A stretch of DNA of 64,000 nucleotides from positions 27,484,001 through 27,548,000 of the forward strand of contig NC_058042.1 in assembly GCF_020085105.1 (NCBI RefSeq), written 5' to 3'. The notes beneath the pieces were generated by a model that searched no databases, was not told where the DNA came from, and was given only the letters and a program-made list of their open reading frames with translations. The translations under genes and the position numbers were made by a program. Position 1 is the stretch's first letter, and each line of letters begins with the position of its first letter. The stretch is from Siniperca chuatsi (Eukaryota > Chordata > Actinopteri > Centrarchiformes > Sinipercidae). Shown here piece after piece: positions 9,687 through 24,600 of this stretch.

Positions 9687-11521
9687 GATAGGTGAATAGC
9701 TTTCCTGTTTGAAAACCCTTGACAAAGATAAAGATCTAGTAGTGTGGTTTGTCGTGGCTACAGATTGTTTTTGCTGGCATATCTGTGTATCACAGTCTCA
9801 CAGTAATAACATCCCAAATACAAAGTTAGTCACCAACTCTAGCTGAATGCTCATACTGCCCCATTATTTCAGACCCTGGAGCTGTTAAATATATTTGACA
9901 TTAATAAACTTCAGATAGGTACTTTTGTATTTCAATTCCTTAACAATTGACTCAGTTGATCTTCTATATAGTCACTTCTACAGGACTAGCTGTGGCCAGT
10001 TTTCCATCAGGTACTGAGGTCCAGTTATATGGAACGACTCCTCCTTTCTGATTTTTAAAAAAGGTCTTAAACAACTTCTCTTGATGGAGTACAGTACTAT
10101 GTAAATGAGGTATGATACAGTGTATGATAGCAGTGCAAATATTTGTTATTGTAATCCTTGTTTTTAATAATTTTTTTTAATCTCTAGTATTTCTTGTTTG
10201 GAAATTATATTCTCTTTTTTTTTCTTTTAGATATTTAAAAAATATTTATAGCTGTAAATTTGTGGCAAGCACATATAGCTGTCTTTAATCTCAGTGTTAG
10301 GTGAGTTCCTTCTACATCCCACCTGTGCATTGTCTTATGTTATTGCACACTTTTCTGTTTTGTCCTGTTTTATTATATGCACAAATAAAGACTAAAAAAT
10401 TAAAGTTAACCATGGCCTCCGTTTGTGGTCAACATAGACAACCATGTTTCCCCACAGCTTTGTATTTGGTTTCCTTTTTTTTTTAAAGACTTCATTTCTA
10501 CTTAAAATTAAATATAATATTTTTATGCAGCCAAATATAAATTCTAATAACCCTCTACTTTATTTAATCATGTCTTTGATACCTGTGTATCTTTTTAAAC
10601 TAATGTTTTGTTACCAACATCATAATAATCCTTTAATATCACTACACCGGACCTAGATTTAGCTGTGATAATTGGACATTATCCTAAAATGGATCATATA
10701 CACTTTAGTCAGGGCGACCAGAGAATATACTTATCTTTACATCATCAGACTAAAAGGTGGATAAAGTTCAGTTTTAAAGAGCTTTGCCCTCCGTATTACA
10801 AATTCTCTGCAGCTTATTCCTGGATGGAAAAGGAGTCGGACCAGGTGAGGCGTGCTTTGTGTGGTATTTTAGTCTGCCTGGGATGAATGCAGACGTCCCC
10901 TTCTCTCTAAACTATTCTCTTTTCAGAGCCGGCAGCCCCTTGCTGAGTTGGTCGCAATCATTGTTTCTCTGCAGCATTAACCACATTCCAGAGAGGCGCA
11001 GCGCATCCTGTCTTCATCCCCGCATTCCTTTTACGCAAACGAGTCCCCTGTGTGAAACGGCATTTTATTTAGATTCTCGTACGCTTGGTGAGCCCAGACT
11101 TATATACAACGGATATTTATGGCGTATCCGATTATCCAGCTTACTTTGATTTCTGGCAAAGTGACCGTAAGCGAAACTAGAGGAAAAACCAACAAGGCGA
11201 AATTCCTCCGCGCAGCGCGCCATTGACTGTAAAGACCTTTCAACTTAACAAAAACTGAAGTTGACAAACGTATCCCTGTCGGCTGAAACTGTGAGAAAGA
11301 GTTTGTTTTTTCGGCCGAGGGGGCAAAGCAGAAGAAGACGATGCGGCGCACGGTGGAGGTTTCTGAGCATGTTGGTGGTTTTCTGTAAATGAGCGACGGC
11401 TGTACCGCGGCGTTTTGTTTTGATTTCCATGTGAAATGCAATTAGTGCTCCGCGGTGCTCGCTAGTTTGGCTCGCGGAGCGGAGCGCACTCTGAACTTGT
11501 TTCTCGCCTCGGGAGCACAAC
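9687..11521. other. Intergenic and wtip upstream region
   Basis: AT-rich up to about 10.75 kb with no credible gene. A possible LINE ORF2 3' relic near 9985-10110 reads like the common 'FKKxLKxxLF' tail but is too decayed to annotate firmly. From about 11.15 kb the sequence becomes CpG-rich (ccgcgcagcgcgccattg, cgaggggg, gcgcacggtgg, ctcgcggagcggagcgc), consistent with a CpG-island promoter and 5' UTR for wtip. Confidence 0.5.
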
Positions 11522-14500
11522 ATGGAGCATTATCAGGAAGATTTGGGACTCCGGGCCAGTAAATTGATGGAGGACCTTTCCTTGTATGATGCGTATAAAG
11601 ACGGGATGTACAACGCGAGGAGAGACTTGGTGATTAACCCCGATTTAGACTTTTCGGCTCCGGCAGTAGCAGAGCACAAAAGTAAGCCAATGAATGGTAC
11701 CTCTGTGCTTCACCAGCAGCATCACACGGTGGAGAATTTCACGACTGGGAATAAAGTGTACAACGCGGCTCCGGTGCGCCCCGTGAACTGCAACCGGACC
11801 GTTCCTGTGGATTTTTGTGCCCCTCAAAGAGACGCAGTTTATAGTGAGGAGGGCTGTTGCACCAAATCCGAAGTGGCTTTGCCGTGCTACACGGGCGCTT
11901 CCGAGAGGCACAGGAGATACTCTCTGGAGGTGCAGGGCCACAGGTACAGCACCGGCTCCGCCTTCGACGGCGTGCCTCTCAACAAACCGGTGGCTCTGCC
12001 CGGCAACAGGTGCAACAGTGTCTGCATTACCAGCAGCCACGACGGGAGATATAACGCCACTAGCCCCCGGTCCAGCCTAGCGTCGTCCCTGTCCTCTCAA
12101 GAGCAGAGCAAGCATGCCAGCCCGAGGTCGAGCATCAGCAGCCCGCGCACTAGTTTGGTGGTACCGGGTCAGGACAGGTACACGAGCCCCAGGTCTAGTT
12201 TAGTTCACTGTGAGGGCAACAGTGTCCTCAGTCCCAGATCCAGCTATGCAAGCACCGCCAGCGACACGAGTAAACACTCCAGCCCCCGGGCCAGCCTCAA
12301 CAGCTGTGACTGCTGCAGCAAGCCCAGCAGCAACCGCACCAGCGGCATCAGCATGGGCTACGACCAGAGGCACAACAGCCCCAGGTCGAGCACGGCAAGC
12401 CAGTACTCCTTCACCACCAGCCCGAGATCCAGTTACTCGGACTCACGGTACGGGCCCGTGGTCAACCACGATCTGGAGGGGGCGATTTTACAGGCAGCGC
12501 CGCTGGCGAGTCCTCGCTCGAGCATCTGCAGCCAGGACGGGAGCGCGAGACCGGGGACCACCGCAAATTGCGTGGTCAGTCCCCGGTCCAGCATCTCCAG
12601 TCACAGCTCCAGAAGTTCCCGCAGCTCCAGGGGCTCTATGAGCACCTACCCGGATCTGCAGCTGCCCTCACCCAGGTCATCGATGCTGGGCAGCAGTTTA
12701 CACGAGGATACGCTGCTGCAGGAGTTTGGAGACTCCAACGGGATCCAAAATCGCATCCATCTCCAGGGGCTCTCGGCGGTGCCAGAGCCCCAGCTACAGT
12801 CAGCTCAGACGGGAGGGACTGCGGAGATGACCGCGGGGTCGCAATCATCATTTTGTTATGGGGTGTCCTCAAAAACAGCTTCCTCAGGCCAGAGGTTTAA
12901 GCTGCCTTACCAGGTGACCCCCAGCCGAGAGAGTGGGCCAAGCCAGGCAGAGAGGCGACTGGAGGCGCTCACCCTGGAGCTGGAAAAGGAGTTAGAGATG
13001 CACATGAAAAAGGAATACTTTGGTAGGTGATATTAACTGCAGCTTTGTTTTCAAATAGCCCTTTTTCTGATCAGACCTTTTCAAAACCCCAATCAGAACA
13101 CGTTCACAAACATCTGTGTTGCAGAATCAGTTTTAGCATAGGGAAGTCAAAACTGGCTCAGTTTGAGCCAGTGTTAATTATCTAGAACATAAGCCTCCCC
13201 TTATCAATGCTGTGTGTTGTGTAATGTATTGTAGCCTACATATGGACCACCAAAAGTCAACTAATGGGCGATTTAGGAAAATGGGTTGTCTAAGTAGTTA
13301 ATTCATTGAGATCTTGACATGCTTTTCTCATGAACTGTGGGTGCCTCATTGATGTAAAATAAGTCATTTGGCCACAGCAGCTCAGCTCCAGATCAGTCAA
13401 ACCAACATGTTTTCATCTGGCATACAGTTTCTCCTCAGATGTATGTGTAATGCACTGATGCTCTGACCCTGACTCCTTTTCCTACACTGTCCTTGCACAT
13501 GTATCTGGGAGATCCCTGCAATGTTGCTTTTAAAGAAAAACATGCTGAAGATTTGGATCCTGTACAGATAGAGTAAAATCCAAAACCGCAGACCCAAAAT
13601 GAAGACTAATGTTTTCCTTTTTTTTATTGTTTTATTTTATTCCACTGAATACAAAGAATTCTCCATGGCAACAATTGAACAACCACATAATAGTACTAGT
13701 AGCGCAAAATGTCATGTGTAACTTTCTCTGAGTGCCTACTGAAATTGGAATTCAAAGAAATTGTTCAAATTGTGTTTGCTGGTGTTTTACGGTGCAGGTT
13801 ATTTACAGTTTTGTCATCTCTTCAAGGTCTATTTGCAACCTGCTAATGTTACATTACCACTAACAGGTCCCTCTGTGGCAGATAAGAGTGGCTTTGGAGG
13901 GCAATACTAATTTCTGTCTTGGCAGAGATAACATTTGCACAGCGCTGCACCTCGCTGAATGGAACCTTCTGTTCTGCCAGAGCAGGCACCCTTCGGTCAT
14001 TCAGAGCAGTGCGCTCTGGATTTGTTGAAAATGCAGTTATCGTCTGGAGGAAGGAGTATAGATTGTGGTCAGTGATGTGGTTTTTGCCTGATTTTCAAGA
14101 ATTGAACAATTTTGTGGCCCATTTTTGTGATTAGGGACTGTGAGACCAAATGTGTTTGTGTTCACCAGCAGTAACACAGCCACTTAAAGCCTGCTGAGGA
14201 AGTTGCTGTCTACCATTGAATTAGCAGCCAGACAAATGGCTGCAGTCAGAGAACAGTGGCTTGTTTTATAGCCAGCGCACTTGCTCAGAGTGAGGCTGAG
14301 AAAGCTGTTGATTTGTTCCAGAGCAGCAGGTGAGAGAAGTAAGGAGGGAGAAATGAGGAAGACAGCGAAGGGGGAAGAGGAGAGGAGAAAGAAGCAAGAA
14401 GGGTGGAATTAGATAGAAAAGGAGAGAGAGAAGAATGCAGTCAGACACCCCTTACACCAAGCCCAACACAGACAGCTCTGTTTCCGTAGCGACAGTGGAG

Positions 14501-15564
14501 AAATTGATCGCCGGGGATTTTTTTTTTTTGGGGGGGGAGCACTGCCTGCCAGTGTCCCACACTGCCCGGCTCTGCTCTGCCGGCTGGCCCTTGTGTGGCC
14601 TCTTGTTTGTTGTGGTGGCGAAGGATCTGTGAATCAACAGCTGGCCCATACAGGCCTGCATTTGAAGCAGCAGAGGGAGGACCACCCCACCCCACCCCTT
14701 ACCTCCCCTCCTCTCCACCACCACCACCACCACCACCACCACCACCCCGCCCTGACTCCCCCGCGAAGCCCTTCATTAACCAGCCAGTGGGGAGTCGGGC
14801 AACACCAGACACTTGGCACACGATCTTGGCTGGCGGGCCAGACGTAGTTGGTGGGGGTCAAGTCTGATCACCTGCCCAGAATTATAATGGCAGTAGTCAT
14901 GCACATGCCTGACACACACACATGCTGACTTGTAGGCAACAGCACACTGGCCGGCCCTGTGTGCTCTGCATATGCTGTACATGCACAAATTGCAGCTGAC
15001 ATAAGATATGATGTATAATTTTAAGTTTGAAGCCTTCATTATCCTCTGATGTTTGTCAAATGCTCTCAGATGTCTCACAAGTGAAGACCTCGTGTTTCCA
15101 GGCTTTGATGCTGTAAAGGCTATCCGCTAGCCTTTTATTTTCACCGTTCCTTATTGCAGATCTTGATGTGAAATGCTGCATTCTTGGAGGACCATTATTA
15201 TTCTGCACTGGAAAGTACATGAACCTGCTCACGCATGCAGTAACTGAGTCCCTCCTATAAGACGTACAGTATTATTAGTAAAGTATTTGGCAGCATTTGG
15301 TTCCACAAACTAGAAATGTGCAATTCATCCCTCCTATAAATTTTACCGTTCATTTGTTTGATTGACGCTTGTCATGTAACCTGTTTATATCTTGGGAGGT
15401 TGGTTTGATACTGAGAAGTCAAAGTTGCACCGAGTGCTCGTTAAAGTTTCATGAGTCAGGCTGTGCAAACCTTCTTACTACCCGCAGCACGTTCTGTGTT
15501 GTTTTCGGTGATGGTAGAATAGAAACTCAAGACTGTTTATAAAATACTTTTGCTGAAATGAATG

Positions 15565-15606
<42 letters not shown>

Positions 15607-18600
15607 GTCTAATAACATCACATGCTGTGCCACTATTACATCAGAAAATCTGAAAGCTTTTCCTTTGCTCGGTCTTCCACATTACATGTCATCTTTCAGA
15701 AATAACATAAAATGTTTTTTTTTTTTTTTTTTTTACTGACATGCTGTACTCTTCCCCTGTTTTCATGTCGTCATCAGTCCCATCAGTTTGAGTCTGAGGT
15801 TAAAAAGCCTTCTCACAAGCATAATAACAAGCCCACATTGAGCAGTTTACTACTGCTGCTGTCAAAAAACAACAGTGTTTTTAGTTTAAAGGTGCTGGGT
15901 GTCTGTGCGTCAAGTGATGCCGATTTATTTTTAGCCCCAGTGAATGCACAACATCCTGTCCTTGCCACATGGACATGTTATGAAAGGGGCACATGATGCT
16001 GGGATACAGCATCCTCTTTTAAGTGTATAACAAGAGTGCTTCATGGGTTCCCTACTCTCCTGTAAAATGATAACCACATCCTCACTCATAAGACTCTTTC
16101 ATATCATAACAAATCACATGTTGTTTTTTTATGATGTTTGCGCCTATTTACAGCTGCTTTCAGTGGTTTTCTCACGACGAAGAACGTTTCCATGCTGACA
16201 GATGACGTCGCCGCAGTCTTGCCAACACATGGTGTATAGTTTTTAAAGAAACTTTAGTATAGCTGCAACCAGAGGGAATAAAGTAATGAAGGTAAATCGA
16301 CGTAGCTTTATAAATAAATCATACTGTTTTAGTTTAGCCGTTGGCTAGAGAGTCAAAGCCAAAGAGCCATGTCAGTAGTTGCATGGCCATAGATTAATTC
16401 TGTGGGAAAGAACTAAAGGATTTTTTGAAACTCCTCTTATCATGGGGCTAGATAATTGTGCATAAGGATAGACACATGGTGACATGAGGCTCAGGGGGTG
16501 AAAAACACACACACACCTGCTATCTGGGTACACACCTGTCTCACATCTGACTCATTCCCATCAAAATGTTTCTAGGTTGTTGTTTACTGATTTGTCATTA
16601 TGTTAGTCCACTAGCTGCCACCTGTGTAACGCAGAGAACCAGTGACTTTGCTTCTTGGCATTCAGACAGATGTGTGGTGAGTCAGTTGTACGTGGTCGGT
16701 CCATGTGAACACATGTTGAAATTCTGGAAGTAACCTTCGTGTCAAGGCTACGTTGTGGTCTTAGTGTACGAGTGTGACAGGCAGCAGGGCGAGTAGAGAA
16801 ATCAGTACACAAAGAACATAGTAGTGAATAACATTTTACATCCCACACACTGTTATCTGAGTTAGGATTAGTCACAAAAATATTGACAAATCACTTAGAT
16901 TTCATAATGACGGAAGCTGCAAGACTGTATTTCACTCCACCCATATGCAGTTACCAGTAACTTTCATAATATGTGGAGTATTACTACATCAAAAGGTGCT
17001 TGTCCGTGTCATCTGTTGTTGTCACTGCAAATAACCAGAAAAGGAAGTATGCTGTGCTGATGCAGTAACAGAAAAAGGAACAAACACCTCGTATGAACAT
17101 GAAGTATCATGGCCCGGCTCTCTCTGGGGCATCTGGCCTCACTAAACGTAACACTCGCTCGGTTTACTCTGTGCACTTACATAAGAGAGGTAGCAGTCAT
17201 AATCACAAGCCAATTACATGCAACAATACTACATTAAGAGTTGAGGTTTTAATACTGTATGAGGTGAGGTGAAAGTGGAAACGAGGTCATCATAGTGGCA
17301 GAGAGTGATCAGCAAAGTAAAAGATGGATACAACCACACTAGAATAGAATAAGGAGCAATAGAAATAGCTGAAATAAAATCGAATACCATAGTAATAAGC
17401 TATAAATAATTAATAAGCTAATTGTAAATGGTCTGTATGACAGCTAAAATTAAAAGGATTAAAGAAAGGAATACTTAATCAACATTCGGTAAATGCCATC
17501 TGACCAAAATGCAGCGTGTGTAATTTACCGAGAGCAAAAATTCAGTGTGTGGATGATTTTCTAATAAAAAGACTACAAGAGCATTTTTATTTACAACCAT
17601 GGTGTCACTGAGTCGAGGAAAAAAGAGGTTTTCTATTTACAAAGTGGTCTTATTTTCCCCCCGAGCTGCCGTGATGAATAAGAAACACATAGGTTACCTA
17701 TGCTGAGCCAGACACTGCCAGGAGATGAAAGAAGAAATGATATGCAACAGTGTATGTTATTCATTATTGACAACTATGGTAAGCTTGCTCTCTGCTTTAA
17801 TGCTAATTAATCTAATTAATTTAATGTGTTTATCAGGGTACCATAACACTTTGAGTAGTTTTCTCTGTAAAAAAGGTTCTGGCACATACAATACGTGTGT
17901 TTTTTTTCCCACTCTGTTTACCATCACAGATTTTTGTTCTAAAGAAATTGTTTAAGATCATTTGAAGTTTAATATTTCATTCTTATTGCCCGTTTTGTGC
18001 TGTTATCTTTGTTGAGTGCAGGAGTGAAGTCATGAGTTCAGGTCACACCAGGAAATGCCAATATTTGACTTTGATTCCGATGAATTAATTAGTGCAAACA
18101 CCTCAGGTTTAAAGGGAAGACATGTAACCTTTGGGTGGTTTTCCTGTACCCTTGTCCTTTATCTGTTTCTTACAATGTCAGAGTGCAGTGGGGCTGTTAT
18201 GAAAGGGAAATTAAGGCTTCAGATAGCCAGGGAATTCTACGGTTACCTCACAGAAAGTGTTTCCTTGCTCTGAATCCGTCCTGAAATATGTATTTATCGC
18301 AAAGGTAAGTTGGGGTGGGGGTGGGGGTGGGATCTTGTGTCCTCTGGGCACTGTGACCCTGGACTCACCTCACCCCACCCAGGCTTTGACCCTGCACTCT
18401 CTGAGGAATGTGACCTCAGTGGAGGTCGTCTTGTGCGGGACAGTTTGGAGATCGTTAGTCTGCTGCTGCTGCGTCCAAATAGTTTTAATCCATTGTTTTG
18501 TTTTGTTTTTTTCCCCCGTTAACTCATTTCTTCACTAAAGAGCATAATACTCTTTACAGTTGGTTTGTTCAGGCTTACGTAGTAGTACTCGTGTACCTGT

Positions 18601-21600
18601 GTGGATAGCTGGGCGTTTCCTCCCTGGGTTGGTTAGTGCATCACTCATCCTCTGTACATCCTGTTTTGGGACAGTCACCCTAATGGTAAAAATGCAAGAT
18701 CTTTTGGGACAAATTATCAAAGTGAATTATTGATTAAAAATATCCCTTCCCCAGTAAAACTGTAGTACCCTAAAGTAAAACTGCCCAGTATGTTGGCTGT
18801 ACTGTGAAGCTCCCAGATGTAAATCTATGAAACACGAAGTTTATAAAATGTCCATGACATTAAAAACAAAGGGATTCAAAGTCCCCTTTAATCGGGACTA
18901 CCTGTTTTTAAAATTCCATCCTTTTCACATTTTCCTGTTGAGTTGTCAAATACGAATGCAACCCCTGTCCTGCATGCTCCACTGTAGACAACACGTTGAA
19001 CACTGTGACTGGGGGGTTCGTCCCACTGTGGTCTGGGTGAGAAGAAGTGGGAGCAGCAACCATAGAGCCCTCACAAACCACAAATTCAATATTTATGGAG
19101 GCTCTAGCTACCATTAAGGACACCACGGTCATGTCATCAGTATTGTTTCTGAAAAATTGGGCGTTTGTACAACCTGAACAGGACATTAAATGATGAGTTT
19201 TTACCTGAAATGATGCATTTTTCCAATTTGCTTTGTACGATGAACGTTTTAGTTCTACAAGAACACAAACATGCCAAAGTTGGGATAGTTGTGGTTATTT
19301 TACATGAAAGATTTCTATATTTTGCGTTTCTGTATGTCCTCCTCTCACTGGTTTGAGGTGGACGGGCCTCAGTTGGAAAAGGGTGATTGTCACTTATTTC
19401 TGTGCACCAATCACAGCAACATTTGAATCAGAATCGGTTTACAGTTAAATCTGATCAAACACCCACACTGTCCTGATGAAGGTGATTAGCTGAGACTTTG
19501 AGTGATAAGTTAATAAATGATAACTATTAATGCTTTTTTTCTGAAGTTTTCATAAATATTTAATGTTATAGAGAAATACTTAAGATTTAATATTGTGTTT
19601 TCAGGGGCTTTAAGGCTGATTAATAGATTATTTTTTTTAGATACAAATGTTACAAACTTTTTTGTGACTACTACAAACATTAGTTGTTTGTCAGTGGTTG
19701 TGCTGAGGGAGTTTGTACTCATGACCTCAGTATTTCTAAAATCCTGTTAACGGCCCAAAATATAGAAGAAGAGCAGCATCATCATCAGTAAAGCATCTAA
19801 AACAGATTCTAGTTGTACAAGTTGAGTGTTAATTTATATGCTGTGCAAATGTTTTGCCATAGTTAAATACAAATGGACCCCTAGCACTGACCAAAATACC
19901 CTTAAAAGTCAATTCAGGAGTGCTAAAGTTTCTTACTGCGGTATGATTGTGTAGCAGCACATCACTGACCCTGCATGCTGCTGTTGGTGCACCTTGTTTC
20001 TGGCCTCCCATCCCTGACAATCCCCCTCACATGCACTGCATTTCCTGAAGTAGTGCACCTTCAAACGGTATGATGTAATGCATAGAAATGACAGAAGTTT
20101 GGAGAAGCAGACTTATGCAGCTGGAATAGAAATCATTTTAAGAAATATGACTTGTGAATTCATAATCACAAACGGAAATTTAGAATTCTCTCGTACATCT
20201 TTAGCCTTTAATTAAAAGCACAACTGTGCATCTGTAATAGCTGGTTATCGTTTTGTCTTTGGCACCAAGAGCTTGACACGTTTTGAATTTCATTGTGATG
20301 TTGTTCTTCAAAGGGACTGCAGACAGAACGGACTGTTGTATAATTAAAGGATGGCGGGCAGAGTCACTTTTTTGATCAGCTTTCCAGCAAAGCTGGCAGC
20401 ATGTCCAGCAGTTGTTTGATTCAAATGGTGCACACTGGCAGACAGCATCTTCGTAGAATAGTACAAGCTCGTTCAACATACACTCATACACTTGGGGCCA
20501 AAGAATGCTGTGTAATTCTAACAGTGTTAAAATCTGATGCCGACAAAGTGCTTGAAATGATTCCCAGGAGACACTGCTGTTGCATACAATTTTTTTGCTC
20601 AGGATACATAACATCAGCTAACTGACCTTGTGTCTCTAACAGGTATCTGTGTCAAATGTGGGAAGGGTGTGTATGGAGCCAGCCAAGCCTGCCAGGCCAT
20701 GGGGAACCTGTATCACACGAACTGCTTCACCTGCTGCTCCTGTGGTAAGTAAAACTGTGAATTTAGTTCAATAATAGTAAAAACTGGTTCATCGTCCAGT
20801 CTGCAAATGTGGACGGTATCCCGCCTCAATGCATCAGATTGTGGACATACAGAGATGGCCAGTTTGCAGCAGCATACAGAGTACAGTCGTGAGCATAGCC
20901 ATTTCCCATAGTGACCAACCTGAAGCAAAGACCATTTCCAAAATGTTTTTACATTAGCCAAACTGTTTTGACATTTCTGTATCAGATTTGAAATGCAAGA
21001 AGCTGCATATGATTTGGTACTTACAGCTTGCTCTCTTCAGTCTGCCTTCTATATTTGAAGACCAGGCTGGTAGACCAGAGATACTGTATACATACAGTGT
21101 TAACTGCTTGTCAAAAAATCTGAACAATTAATTGCCTGATAGTAAAATACCTGTTTAGATTACAGTTGTTGTACTAAATTTGATCTGTAGTTTCGGAAAA
21201 CACTGGCTTCAGTCGTCCATTTTCAGCCTGACAATCAAACCGAATTGTCATTTCTTTTATGCTGCTCTCTTGGCCAGGCCACTCTTGAAAAAGTCTCTGT
21301 GATCAGACTTGACACAACAGCTGCTGTAGCTGCAACTTCTAACCATGTTGATTGGTGTGGCCAAAACGTCGGGCCAAAGCACATTAACTAACTTGTTGCT
21401 TTTAGAACACCAAATCACCTGTACAGCTGGGTTGATCTCATTCACGCTTATCGCCCTTTTCATGGACATTTTTCTGTCGGTATTTTTCTGGTTCTGATGA
21501 GGTTTATGCCTCATTCTTAATCTCACCTACAAAGCTCTGATTGGTCGACTGTTTCTTTAGCCAGGGAAAACAGCCATCAATGAGCACAGCACAGCACAAA

Positions 21601-24600
21601 TTGGAATTGCTGAAAAAAAATCAGAGATGTAGGCGGTGATTGGAGGTCTGGAACCAGGCTAATCAGTTGTTCAAAAGCCAAACCAAGTTTGTTAGTTTGC
21701 CACTTTATGCTTTAGTGCTCTTCGGGTGATTAAAGACAAGTGATGTGTGTCTGGTGCCTCAAATGTGTTTATGCCTGATACATCCCACGACTTACAGGCA
21801 GCATCAGTCGTTCTCAGAAAACAGAATACAGCGGGGAAAAATGTGCGCCAATGCTTCTGCTACAGTTTCTGTCCGGCCTCCCCACCTTCTCTGTCTGCAG
21901 ATTTCTGTGTTCTTGCTCTAGGCTTCAGCTGCTGCTGCCTCTGCTGAAAAATCATCATTAGTATCACCAGCTTGCTGTCAGAGGTGGTGATATAGTCTTA
22001 AAAAAAAACAACCTCACGTCTGAAGTCTGTTCAGTAGAATAACAGGGCAGCTCAGTTCCCTCTGCAGCAGGAACAAGCAAATAATGCCACAAAGAAATCA
22101 AATGCTGACATTATTTGGTCTTTAAGACTGTAATTAAATCTGTTCTTGAGCTCAAAGTATAGATTGTGTGTGTGTGTCCATGTTTTTTGGACGTCCCTGA
22201 CACCCGACTCCAGCCCTCCTCTCCTGTTTCCCTGGGAGACAAGAGGAAGATGTCGGGAGAGAGCTTTTTTGCCAGGTTGCTTCCATTCATATGTGTACTA
22301 TACATGGATACTGATCCTCCACCCCACCCCCTCCGGCTCTGGAAGAACTGCCTATAATTTACATGTAACCAAAGCCACATACTTTCCGATTTATTGTGTG
22401 TCTGAAGAAAGAGGGGCCAGATGCTGAGTGTCCAGTTGCTGAAGTTGTGGGGTTTGCTGTGGAAGAGTAGCCTCTGACCTGGTTACGGTGTAAGTGCTGT
22501 TTTAATAGTCCTGATTATGTTTTAGGCTTTATTTAGGAGTCAGTAGCTAGCTACACTCAGAAACCTGCTTTCAGTGATGAAATGAAGCAAAGACACAGAC
22601 CTTTCAAACAAACGTATTTGTAAAACAACCGGATTATTTCCTCTGATGACTAAAAATACTCTTAAAGAATGACTGAATTACTGCTGGGCAGGGGGTAATT
22701 CCATCATAAAATAGCTATGTTGGACTTTATTGCTCTTAGACAAAAGCCACAGACAGCTTCTGAGAGAATTATTGTTGCGTTTATTGGAGAAATCATGTCC
22801 AGGATTAGTTAACAAGTCATTTTCTGTGCTCAGTGCAGGTCGTCGTTGATTGTTTCACAGGCCATCGTGCCTCTCGAGATGGTTTATTGGTAACGTAAAC
22901 TCTGTGCTGTATCATTTGACCTCGTGTGAATGGGAATGTTTTCTTTTAAGCAGTGTTTTGAAGGCCTCTGAGGAGTTTAGTTTCCAAGTGCCTGCACTTG
23001 TCATAACACAATCCAGTGATTTATCAGGAGCTACGTTCCTATGTCCCTGTTTGTTTTTTTGGTTTCTTACTTTCTTTCTTTTTTCTTGAGTAGGGTCCTC
23101 CTAGAGTCTGGAGCTCCAGAGTGAGGCAGAGTTTGCTGAGACATTGCTCGCTGGTAGCCTTGGGCTTTGTTTAACCATGCATAATTGAGCCCTCCTCTTG
23201 GCTTACTCCCATGGTTGCACCCTTTTTTCATGAAATGGCCAAGAATGCAAACTACCCCCCTCCACTTCAGCCGGCCTTCCCTGGAGGACCTCAATCAGAC
23301 AGTCACAAAGTGTACCAGACCTGCTTATCAGAGGGGGCAGGCCTGGCATGGGCTCACATTAAACGGCACATGCACGGAGAAGTCCATGCATACATGTGCA
23401 GACACATGCACACAAATGGACATGGTTTTATAGTTCTAGGATCATTTTTTTTTCATTTTCTCTTTTAAGAATTGCATTAAATATCTCTATTTGTTCATTT
23501 TTCTTTTGTACACCAGCCACATTCATGCAAAAGTTAAATAAGTACATCTGCTGAGGGACATTTTTATGCATAATGTTAAAGAGCTTCCTCCTCTCACAGC
23601 TTTTGTGTGCCTCTGCAGCTTCAGTTGTAGTAAAAGGAGTTTCACTTTACCCAGTTTTCCACTGAAGATGTTTTCCCACAGAAATGCACTTTAACTGGAG
23701 TGAATATATATTTCCATGTGACTGTGAGGGAGGGTGTTGCTGAAAATAAGCATACCTTCTCCGAATAAAATGAAAAAATAAACACGCTGCTTCGGGCTAG
23801 ATGAGCAGACTGTCAGCCACAGGGCTGATGACTCATATCTGTGTTACAGTAATCCAAACGGCCTCTGAAAGCACTGGCGGGAAAAGAAAGCTCGGAGGCC
23901 TGAACTTCTCATATCATTCACAGGTGCACCTGCCAGGTAGCGGAAATCAGAAAGCTGAAAAATAGGGCACGATCAGTTCTTTGTGTTTTGTTCCTGGAGT
24001 CATACAGTATGTTTACATGCACACTAATTATAGCAGCATTATTAGAAATAATTGGATTATGATAATAATAAGGCAGTAGTCTGGAATCTGTCATATAAAC
24101 CACATTAAGTTCATCTTTAAGATTCAAATATTCTGTATGGATCAAAAATATACTGATCTAAGACATGCCAGTCTATATATAAAATATGTAGTTATAAAAG
24201 CCAGTAGCTTGTTAGATACTAACAAGTGTTCTCATTAGCAGGTGGTCAGTGAGCCGACAGCTAACAAGCCAGTAGCAGTATTGTATTTTTGACAACCTCG
24301 ATTTAACCTTCCTGGATTGTTTGGTTTTGTAGCCGTACAGTTGAGTTCCGCCTCTTCTTTTAATGAATAACAGGCAGACTGGATGCTGTGAGACATGTTG
24401 TGTCATAGTATTGCCCTCGATTTGAGCTGCAGCGAAATATTCTTTTCACTGTTGAATATATTGCTTTTTTTTTTTTTTTAAATTCTAGAGTCAATAGGAT
24501 ATCACAAATCATGACAAATATCTATAACAAGAGGCCAAAACAATTAGAAGCCTGTTACCAGAGCTGCGTGGGCCAAAGTCAGCCACAGTGCTTTCAGGTC

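Larger units (their letters stand above)
13023..20642 (+). other. wtip: wtip intron 1
   Basis: Intron of 7.6 kb with donor TTTG|GTAGGT and acceptor CTAACAG|GT. It contains a CCA-repeat tract (14715-14747), an ATT microsatellite (15564-15606), poly-T tracts and a G-rich tract (18312-18331). No independent gene, RNA or intact transposon was recognised; the ORFs here lack codon or family support. Confidence 0.75.

Noticed and set aside
9985-10110. Possible LINE ORF2 C-terminal relic
   Set aside because: Only a short 'FLKKVLNNFS'-like tail with stops around it; too decayed to assign.
11645-12040. 131-codon minus-strand ORF opposite wtip exon 1
   Set aside because: Shadow of a GC-rich coding exon; no recognisable domain.
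12210-12641. 143-codon ORF in another frame of wtip exon 1
   Set aside because: Ala/Pro/Thr-rich shadow of the GC-rich SPRSS repeats in the true frame.
20201-20614. 137-codon minus-strand ORF just upstream of wtip exon 2
   Set aside because: No domain, no splice context and no coding-like composition; likely chance ORF in an intron.
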